The notes below the pieces were generated by a model that worked only from the letters and a program-made list of their open reading frames with translations, had not been told where the DNA came from and ran no database searches. Position numbers and translations under genes: made by a program. Shown one piece after another: positions 22,104 to 28,192 of a stretch of 28,192 bases of DNA (position 1 is the stretch's first letter; each line of letters begins with the position of its first letter). This DNA comes from DATAPE01 sp034667545 (lineage in GTDB: Bacteria; Actinomycetota; CADDZG01; WHSQ01), in contig JAXDJR010000060.1 of the NCBI GenBank assembly GCA_034667545.1, positions 1-28,192 of the forward strand. The letters are read 5' to 3'.

Positions 22104-25100
22104 TGAGCGTGGCCCTCCGGCTCGAACTGACTCAGCGGCTCGGCTTGGCCCAACTGCTCGAGTAGATCGGTGAGCCACGGCACTACGTTGTCCCGCGGCA
22201 GAGCACGATCTGGGATCAGCAAAGTGCGTGACGCCGGACGCCACTCGGCCTCGGGAAGGAGACGCTGGAGTCTGATCTCACGGGAGTCCTCGAGCTCGAT
22301 CGGCCGGATCCGCAGCTTCCCGGCCACGGTCGCGGCCTCGGCGATGCCGGCCGTCATCATCAACCGGCGCAGAGACGCCACTTCGAACAACCCTTCCACC
22401 GGTGTGGGAAGGGGAGAGCCATAGCGATCCTCGAGCTCCGCGCGCACATCCTTGAGCTCATCGGGGTCGGCCGCCGACGCGATCCGCCGGTAAGCCTCGA
22501 GGCGCAGGTTCTCATCGCCGACATAGGACTTGGGGATGAAGGCAGCAAGCGGCAGATCGATCCGCACTTCGGTCTCGTCCCGCCACGGAAGTCCCTTGGC
22601 CTCGTCGAACGCCGTGCCCATGAGCTTGACGTAGAGATCGAAGCCGACCTCCGCGATGTGACCGTGTTGCTCGGCCCCCAAGAGGTTCCCGGCGCCGCGG
22701 ATCTCCAAGTCCCGCATGGCGATCCGGAAACCTGACCCGAGCCCGGTGTACTCGGCGATCGTCTTCAAGCGCTCGTGGGCTTCTTCGGTCAGCTTGCGTT
22801 CGGGCGGAAAGAAGAGATAGGCGTAGGCACGCTCGTGGGCTCGGCCCACCCGGCCACGGAGTTGGTACATCTGCGACAGGCCGAGCATGTCGGCTCGTTC
22901 GACAATCAGCGTGTTGACGGTGGGGATATCCAAACCCGATTCGATGATCGTCGTGCACACGAGCACGTTCGTCTTCGCGTCGCCGAAGTCGAGCATGGAT
23001 TGTTCGAGAACGTGCTCGTCCATCTGACCGTGCGCGATGCCGATCCGCGCGTCGGGCACGAGCTCTTGGAGATCGCGCGCGGCGTGCTGGATCGTGTCCA
23101 CGCGATTGTGCACATAAAAGACTTGGCCGTCCCGAAGCAGCTCGCGGCGGATCGCCGAAGCAACCACAGAAGCGTCGAAGTCACCGACATACGTCATCAC
23201 GGGATGCCGGTTCTCGGGCGGTGTGTCCACGATCGACATACTGCGGATGCCCGACATCGCCATCTCGAGCGTGCGCGGGATGGGGGTTGCGGTAAGCGTT
23301 AACACGTCGACGCTTGCGCGCAGTTTCTTCAGGCGCTCTTTATGCTCGACTCCGAAACGTTGCTCCTCATCGATGATCACCAGCCCCAAGTCGGCAAAGG
23401 CGACACCGCCCTGTAGCAGGCGGTGCGTCGCGATCACCACGTCCACCTTCCCGGACTTCAGGTCCGCGATGACCTTTGAGGCCTCGGCGCCAGACAGGAA
23501 CCGGGACAGCATCTCTACCCGCACCGGAAAGTGGCGAAAGCGATCTACGAAAGTGGCATGGTGCTGTTGGGCCAAGATCGTCGTCGGCACCAGGACGGCT
23601 ACCTGCTTGCCGGCGGCAACCGCTTTGAACGCCGCTCGCACTGCGATCTCGGTTTTTCCGTATCCGACATCGCCGCACACCAACCGGTCCATCGGAACGT
23701 CCCGCTCCATGTCGTCCTTGACCTCATCGACAGCGCGCAGCTGGTCGGGAGTCTCTTCGTAGGGAAAGCTCTCTTCAAGCTCCCGTTGCCACGGCGTATC
23801 GGCAGGAAACGCGAAGCCCTTCGCCCGCATCCGGTCTGCGTACAGCTTGACCAGGTCCTGGGCGATCTCACGCACGCGCCGCCGGACGCGCGCTTTGGTC
23901 TTCGACCATTCCGAGGAACCGAGGCGGTTGATGCGCGGGGCCTCACCGCCGATGTACTTGGAGACCAAATCGACTTGATCGCTGGGCACATACAAGCGGT
24001 CACTCTTGGCGTACTCGACGATCAGGTATTCGCGATGCACGCCCAGCAGTTCGCGCTCAACCATCCCCACGTACCTACCGATCCCGTGGATCTCGTGAAC
24101 TACGAGATCGCCCTCGGTGAGATCGAGGGGGCCGGATACTTGCCGGCGCCGGGCTTGCAGCCGTCGCCGCGCCGCCCCGGAACGTCTGCCGGTGAGGTCG
24201 GACTCTGCAACCAGCGCCAGGTGGGCCGCAGGCAATACAAAACCCCTGCCGAGCTCGGAGATGACTATCGAGGCGCCCGCTCGCGGGTCGGAGGCGGCTT
24301 GCTCGCGAATCTCGAAGTCGAGCCCGGAGGTGCGCAGGTTCTTCTGCACGGCCTCCGCGGTGCTCGGTAACGAAGCTGCGATCACCGCCCGGTACCCGTC
24401 GCGCATCAGGTCGGCCACCCGCTTGATCAACACTTCGGGCTTGCCCGCGGCGGCCGTCCACGTCTCTGCAGGAAGCTCTTCAGATCCTGCGTCGAGAAAG
24501 CTGGAGATCAGCAGCAGTGACGACGCCGGCTTCAGGGTCTCGTCCAGGGGGGCGTAGTGACGATCGGTGACACCGGAGAGTTGCGCCCATTCCGCGACCT
24601 GCTCCATCACTTCGTCGGCGCGATCCCGGACGCGCTTAGGTTCGAGGATCGCGGCAGGCGATCCCTTCGGCAACAGCGAAGCCAACGGCACAAGCGAACC
24701 TTTGATCGAGGGCAGGAGCCGTTCGGCCCCCGCCACGATCACGCCTTCTGCAAGCTGATGGAGAGCAGGATCGTCGCTGTCCTGGGCAAGTTCGGCGGCC
24801 CGGCGGCGCGTGGCCGCATCCGAGGTCAACTCGCGACACGGCGCCAGATCGAACGCCTCCACTTCCTCCAAGCTCCTTTGCGAAGCCAGCGCAAACCTGC
24901 GTAGCGAGCTGATCTCATCTCCCCACAACTCAGCCCGCACCGGCCGATCCGCGGCTGGTGGGAAGACGTCGAGGATGCCGCCGCGTATGGCGAACTCGCC
25001 GCGGCGCTCAACGATGTAGTTGCGCTCGTAACCCATGTCCACCAACCGTGCGGCAACGTCGTCCAAGATGAGCTCGGCCCCCGGCGCCAGCGAGATCGCT

Positions 25101-25528
25101 TTCATGTGCTCCCCGGGAGGAGCAACCAGCTGCGTTGCAGCCTGAGCCGTTGCTACCACTGCGAACGCCTCTTTTTTCTGCAAGCGGGAGATCACGCTCA
25201 GGCGGCGTCCCATGGTCTCCACCGACGGCGACAGAGGCTCGCCCGGTAGCACCTCCCATCCCGGGAAGACCTCAGCCCCTCTCCGTCCCAGGAAGGCTTG
25301 CACGTCACGAGCGAGGTTCTCTGCCTCCTCGATCCGCCCCACGACGACGAGAGCGGGACGCCGGAGGTGGCGAACCAGCGCCGCGAGCAGGAACGGACGC
25401 GCGGGCTCGGGAACGGTGACCGGGGCGCGCGCGTCCAACAGCGCCACCAGATGCTCATCGGGAAAAAGATCGAGCAGTGGAGCTAGTGGTGCCACGGAGT
25501 CCGGAGCCAGTGGTGCCAAGGAGGACAT
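22100..25528 (-). CDS. mfd: Transcription-repair coupling factor Mfd
   Basis: A 1,142-residue ATP-dependent translocase that removes stalled RNA polymerase and recruits UvrA. The UvrB-like N-terminal part includes PGWEVLPGEPLSPS and RRGEFAIRGGILDVFPP; the RNA-polymerase interaction domain has LTEGDLVVHEIHGIGRYVG; the helicase core shows GDVGYGKTEIAVRAAFKA (Walker A), VIIDEEQRFGVEHKE (DEEQ box), LTATPIPRTLEMAMSGIRS, and QLRGRVGRAHERAYAYLF; the TRCF domain is at the C-terminus. Length is normal. The gene starts 12 bases after pth. Its N-terminal Ala/Pro/Leu repeats (SLAPLAPDSVAPLAPLLD) are low complexity. Confidence 0.98.
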   Translation of the reverse strand: MSSLAPLAPDSVAPLAPLLDLFPDEHLVALLDARAPVTVPEPARPFLLAALVRHLRRPALVVVGRIEEAENLARDVQAFLGRRGAEVFPGWEVLPGEPLSPSVETMGRRLSVISRLQKKEAFAVVATAQAATQLVAPPGEHMKAISLAPGAELILDDVAARLVDMGYERNYIVERRGEFAIRGGILDVFPPAADRPVRAELWGDEISSLRRFALASQRSLEEVEAFDLAPCRELTSDAATRRRAAELAQDSDDPALHQLAEGVIVAGAERLLPSIKGSLVPLASLLPKGSPAAILEPKRVRDRADEVMEQVAEWAQLSGVTDRHYAPLDETLKPASSLLLISSFLDAGSEELPAETWTAAAGKPEVLIKRVADLMRDGYRAVIAASLPSTAEAVQKNLRTSGLDFEIREQAASDPRAGASIVISELGRGFVLPAAHLALVAESDLTGRRSGAARRRLQARRRQVSGPLDLTEGDLVVHEIHGIGRYVGMVERELLGVHREYLIVEYAKSDRLYVPSDQVDLVSKYIGGEAPRINRLGSSEWSKTKARVRRRVREIAQDLVKLYADRMRAKGFAFPADTPWQRELEESFPYEETPDQLRAVDEVKDDMERDVPMDRLVCGDVGYGKTEIAVRAAFKAVAAGKQVAVLVPTTILAQQHHATFVDRFRHFPVRVEMLSRFLSGAEASKVIADLKSGKVDVVIATHRLLQGGVAFADLGLVIIDEEQRFGVEHKERLKKLRASVDVLTLTATPIPRTLEMAMSGIRSMSIVDTPPENRHPVMTYVGDFDASVVASAIRRELLRDGQVFYVHNRVDTIQHAARDLQELVPDARIGIAHGQMDEHVLEQSMLDFGDAKTNVLVCTTIIESGLDIPTVNTLIVERADMLGLSQMYQLRGRVGRAHERAYAYLFFPPERKLTEEAHERLKTIAEYTGLGSGFRIAMRDLEIRGAGNLLGAEQHGHIAEVGFDLYVKLMGTAFDEAKGLPWRDETEVRIDLPLAAFIPKSYVGDENLRLEAYRRIASAADPDELKDVRAELEDRYGSPLPTPVEGLFEVASLRRLMMTAGIAEAATVAGKLRIRPIELEDSREIRLQRLLPEAEWRPASRTLLIPDRALPRDNVVPWLTDLLEQLGQAEPLSQFEPEGHAQ

Positions 25529-25540
25529 TGTCGCGGACGG

Positions 25541-26140
25541 TTAGGTGCGCTCGTTGATGGCGTTCATCGCGCGCTCTGCTCCCTGCTCGAGGATCGCCTC
25601 GACGGCGATGGTCCCCCTGCCGATGACATCCTCGAGCTCGTTCTTCTGCGACGACGAGAAATCGCTAAGTACGTATTCGGCGGGGTCGTGGCGGCCGGGG
25701 GGCCGGGACACGCCTATACGAACGCGAAGGAAATCCTGACTGCCTATATGAGCCACGATCGACTTGAGACCGTTGTGTCCGGCCGTGCCCCCGCCACGCT
25801 TGATCCGAACCTCGCCGAACCGGATATCCAACTCATCGTGGATCACGATCAGACGGTCGATCGGAACCTTGTACCAGGACAGCAGCTGTCTCACCGGCCG
25901 GCCCGATTCGTTCATGTATGTCATGGGTCTGGCAAGCACCACCCTGCGGTTGGTGACCGCCGTCTCAGCCACCAAACAGCCGCTCTTGTGGGTCTTGAAC
26001 CGAGCATCGGACAGAGAAAACAGCACCATCGCGCCGATGTTGTGACGGTTGCGGGCGTAACGGTCGCCGGGATTGCCCAGACCGACGATCGCCCAACGGT
26101 CATCGTCGGCGGGCGCGGGGTCACGACGGAAGAGACGCAT
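25541..26140 (-). CDS. pth: Peptidyl-tRNA hydrolase
   Basis: A 199-residue enzyme that frees tRNA from dropped-off peptidyl-tRNA. Motifs: AIVGLGNPGDRYARNRHNIG (catalytic His), RPMTYMNESGRPV, IHDELDIRFGEVRIKRGGGT then AGHNGLKSI (catalytic Asp and substrate-binding Asn). The first 15 residues (MRLFRRDPAPADDDR) are a short charged extension. It starts 23 bases after rplY and stops 12 bases before mfd, the usual actinobacterial order. Confidence 0.97.
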   Translation of the reverse strand: MRLFRRDPAPADDDRWAIVGLGNPGDRYARNRHNIGAMVLFSLSDARFKTHKSGCLVAETAVTNRRVVLARPMTYMNESGRPVRQLLSWYKVPIDRLIVIHDELDIRFGEVRIKRGGGTAGHNGLKSIVAHIGSQDFLRVRIGVSRPPGRHDPAEYVLSDFSSSQKNELEDVIGRGTIAVEAILEQGAERAMNAINERT

Positions 26141-26163
26141 GGGTTCAGGTTAAGTGCGGCTGC

Positions 26164-26862
26164 TTACTCGGCGGGGGGCTCTGCCTGGCCGGCGGAGGAA
26201 TCCCCTTCGGCAGCAGGGGCAGCTTCTTCGCCCTCGGCAGCCTCAGCCTCGGCTTCGGGCTCCACGCCGACGCCCGCTGCAGCTTCCATGGCCTCGAGCT
26301 CTTCCTCCGAGACCGGAGCGGCCACCAACGCCACGACCGCATCTGGATCGTTGAGGATCTCGAAGGTGCGGCCTGAAGCCAGTTCCGCGATCCGCAAGCT
26401 TTCGCCGATGTTCAATCCCGACACATCGGCCTCGATGCTCTGAGGAACTTCCGTGGCCTTGCAGCGAACGTGGACACTGTTCAAGGGGTGCTCGAGCGCG
26501 CCGCCCTCCTTCACCCCAATGGCCTCGCCGACGAGGTGAACGGGCACTTCGACCTCGACCTCTTCGTCCCTGTCGACCTTGATGAAGTCGGCGTGCAGAA
26601 GAGTGCCCCGCACCGGGTCCCGGTGGAGGTCTTTCATCAGAGCAAGAGTCGTGTCGCCGTCCACCTGGATGTCCAGGAGAACGTTCAGCCCCGCATCGGT
26701 CTGGAGGGCGGTCACGAACTCCCTGCGGTCGAGCGCGATCGGAAGCGGCTCCATCCCGTGCCCATAAACGATCCCGGGCACCCGCCCGGCGGCGCGGACA
26801 CGGCGAGCGGCGCCCTTGCCGTATTGGTCTCTTTTGGTCGCGCCGATCCTGACTTCAGCCAT
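26164..26862 (-). CDS. rplY: 50S ribosomal protein L25 / general stress protein Ctc
   Basis: A 232-residue two-domain L25/TL5/Ctc protein that binds 5S rRNA. The N-terminal domain has KRDQYGKGAARRVRAAGRVP, GIVYGHGMEPL and TLLHADFIKVDRDEEVEVEV; the C-terminal domain has VHLVGEAIGVKEGGALEHPL and a Glu/Ala-rich acidic tail. ATG 26862 matches the family start (MAEVRIGATKR). There is no clear ribosome binding site, and a likely -10 sits so close that the message may be nearly leaderless. It heads the rplY-pth-mfd block. Confidence 0.95.
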   Translation of the reverse strand: MAEVRIGATKRDQYGKGAARRVRAAGRVPGIVYGHGMEPLPIALDRREFVTALQTDAGLNVLLDIQVDGDTTLALMKDLHRDPVRGTLLHADFIKVDRDEEVEVEVPVHLVGEAIGVKEGGALEHPLNSVHVRCKATEVPQSIEADVSGLNIGESLRIAELASGRTFEILNDPDAVVALVAAPVSEEELEAMEAAAGVGVEPEAEAEAAEGEEAAPAAEGDSSAGQAEPPAE

Positions 26863-26870
26863 GGCCCCAG

Positions 26871-26879
26871 AGGTTAGCA
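26871..26879 (-). promoter_or_regulatory. Possible extended -10 of rplY (near-leaderless)
   Basis: On the minus strand TGCTAACCT matches TGN-TANNNT. Six bases separate it from the expected +1 at about 26864, two bases before the ATG. The lack of a Shine-Dalgarno fits. No convincing -35 is seen. The rest of the 26880-27017 gap shows no gene. Confidence 0.35.
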
Positions 26880-27032
26880 GCCAAGCTGCGTGCTCGGCGG
26901 CTCGGCGGCCCCCGATCGATGCGTTGGGGCTCAAACATGACACCCTCTTCTCCCGGATCCTTGTGGTGCCCGTGGTGCTCAAGGTGCTTTTCGCAAAAAT
27001 GGTCTTGCCCCGGTTTGGTGGACACTCATTAG

Positions 27033-27049
27033 TGGCGCATACAGCGCCA
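27033..27049 (+). promoter_or_regulatory. Hairpin upstream of OrfA
   Basis: A perfect 6-bp inverted repeat (TGGCGC / GCGCCA with a 5-base loop ATACA) sits just before the AAGGAGG ribosome binding site of orfA. Such hairpins near IS ends can prevent expression from outside transcripts. It is inferred only from structure. Confidence 0.4.
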
Positions 27050-27063
27050 GAAGGAGGGTGTCC

Positions 27064-27381
27064 ATGGACCGACCCGACCGATGGTCCGAAGAGTTCCGAG
27101 AGGAAGCCCTGATCAGCTACCTGAGCCGGCGTCACGAGATGTCGGCGAACGCGGTTGCCCGCGAGCTCGGCGTCCCTGCCAACACCTTTCGACGGTGGAT
27201 CAAGAAGCACGATGCTGAGGCTCACGCATCCGCTCCTAAAAGCGCCGACAACGCCCGTGAAGTGGCCCGGTTACAGCGTCAGAACGAGGTTCTGCGGGAA
27301 GAGAACGAGATCTTAAAAAAAGCAGCGGCCTTCTTCGCCAGGGAAACCGGATCCAGCCCACCGCGGCGTTCCGGTTCATAG
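27064..27381 (+). CDS. IS3-family transposase OrfA
   Basis: A 105-residue DNA-binding protein with a helix-turn-helix (ALISYLSRRHEMSANAVARE, LGVPANTFRRWIKKH) followed by a leucine-zipper-like region (VARLQRQNEVLREENEILKK). ATG 27064 is preferred over GTG 27058 because AAGGAGG (27051-27057) is six bases before it but touches the GTG. It ends at TAG 27379-27381 in the zero frame. A run of seven A (27315-27321) within LKKA is a likely -1 slip site to produce the OrfAB fusion. Confidence 0.9.
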   Translation: MDRPDRWSEEFREEALISYLSRRHEMSANAVARELGVPANTFRRWIKKHDAEAHASAPKSADNAREVARLQRQNEVLREENEILKKAAAFFARETGSSPPRRSGS

Positions 27382-28192
27382 AGGTGGAGAAGGCCAACCA
27401 CAAGATCGCCACCTTGTGCCGGGTGCTCGAGGTCTCCACCAGCGGCTTCTACGCGTGGCGAGCTCGGCCGTTGTCCCGCCATGCGCGAGACGATGCCTTC
27501 CTCGGCATAGTGATCGAGGCGATCCATAGCGCCAGCCGGGGGACCTACGGCGCTCCCCGGATCCAGGCTGAGCTGTCCTTGGGTCACGGCATCGGGTGTT
27601 CCAAGAAGCGCGTCGCCCGTCTCATGGCCAGCCGGCGCCTGAGCGGCTGCCACCGCCGTCGGCGCAGAGCGTTGACCCGACCCGGAAGCCTCCGGGCCCC
27701 CGATCTCGTCGCCCGCAGCTTCGAGCGCAGCGCGCCCAACCAGCTATGGGTGACCGACCTCACCTACGTCCCCACTTCCCACGGCTTCAGCTATCTCGCC
27801 GCGGTCATCGACACCTATTCGCGAGCCGTGGTCGGGTGGGCGCTGGCGAGCACCCCCGGTGCGCAGGTGGCGATCGACGCGCTTGAAGCTGCCACCAGGA
27901 CCCGCAACCCTGGCCCCGGGCTGGTGGTGCACAGCGACCGGGGAACCCAGTTCACCTCGGTGGGCTTCGCAGAGTCCTGCGCTCGTGTCGGAGCGAGGCG
28001 CTCGATGGGGCGAGTCGGGAGCTGTTACGACAACGCAGTCGCTGAGAGCTTCTTTGCCACCTTGGAGCGTGAACTCCTAGATCAGACCTCTCTGGCCGAT
28101 CGTGATCACGCATGGGCGGCCATCGATGACTTCGTCGATGCCTTCTACAACAGGCGCCGACGTCACTCCCACCTGGGCTATGTCAGTCCCCT
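27321..28192 (+). CDS. IS3-family transposase OrfB (DDE), partial at 3' end
   Basis: In the -1 frame relative to OrfA, the sequence runs without stop to the edge: HKIATLCRVLEVSTSGFYAW, SRGTYGAPRIQAELS, then the rve-type catalytic core. The DDE residues are in WVTDLTYVPTSHG (Asp codon 27756), VVHSDRGTQFTS (Asp codon 27936) and AVAESFFATLERE (Glu codon 28044; 35 residues after the second Asp). NRRRRHSHLGYVSP near the end is typical of IS3. Only the last few residues and the right end of the element are missing. It appears intact and possibly active. Confidence 0.92.

Larger units (their letters stand above)
27018..28192 (+). mobile_element. IS3-family insertion sequence, right end outside the window
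   Basis: Two overlapping frames (OrfA then OrfB, joined by a -1 shift at A7) give a complete IS3-type OrfAB arrangement. The left end is not defined from sequence; TGGTGGACACTC from 27018 is the best guess for the outer part of the left inverted repeat. The element is divergent from the rplY promoter and lies about 140 bases from it. The right inverted repeat and target duplication cannot be checked because the element runs off the window. Confidence 0.8.

Noticed and set aside
27064..28192. Frameshifted transposase pseudogene
   Set aside because: The shift is at A7 and in the -1 direction as usual for IS3; DDE residues and frames are intact.

Overview
The window is GC-rich bacterial DNA, most likely from an actinomycete (Actinomycetota), probably a deep lineage. 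The best taxonomic evidence is gene order. The set rplY-pth-mfd-(SurA-like lipoprotein)-mazG-eno-ftsB/divIC-DUF501-ppx is typical of this phylum, and so is the cluster of MSMEG_4193-type phosphomutase, DUF3090 and SCO1664. The tRNA has no encoded CCA, GTG starts are common, and some promoters look leaderless. No genus can be named from the sequence alone. Almost every intact gene lies on the minus strand, so the window reads from right to left.

Right end (26.9-28.2 kb, plus strand): an IS3-family element, cut by the window edge, sits just upstream of and divergent from rplY. Housekeeping block (13.6-26.9 kb, minus): ribosomal protein L25/Ctc, peptidyl-tRNA hydrolase, Mfd, a SurA-N lipoprotein, MazG, enolase (TTG start), an FtsB/DivIC-like protein, DUF501, Ppx/GppA phosphatase, an AMP-forming acyl-CoA synthetase, a phosphoglycerate-mutase-fold protein, DUF3090 and SCO1664. 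Many neighbours overlap by 4 nt (ATGA or GTGA), which suggests coupled translation.

Middle (10.8-13.5 kb): a decayed region ends against a tRNA gene. The tRNA has a UAA anticodon but lacks the long variable arm expected of tRNA-Leu. The region holds apparent remnants of a recombinase, a replication-relaxation protein and a DUF222/HNH protein, plus a frameshifted TSUP transporter, a frameshifted UppP-like phosphatase that also lacks a conserved His, and a PhoU/DUF47-like tail. It looks like an old integrative element in decay.

Left part (0.15-10.8 kb, minus): an energy-conservation cluster. Seven genes (mrpE, F, G, an MbhD-like gene, an MbhE-MrpB fusion, C and D) form an Mrp/Mbh-type cation/proton antiporter module in the order of archaeal Mbh antiporter subunits, without the large MrpA subunit or hydrogenase genes. 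A YihY/BrkB membrane protein follows. Next is a formate dehydrogenase: a selenocysteine-containing catalytic subunit (in-frame UGA with a SECIS-like hairpin), a four-cluster ferredoxin-like subunit and an NrfD-type membrane anchor. No Tat signal is visible on the catalytic subunit, so I infer a cytoplasmic-facing enzyme. A reasonable hypothesis is that formate oxidation feeds the membrane while the Mrp/Mbh module handles ion gradients. Their linkage is by position and orientation only.
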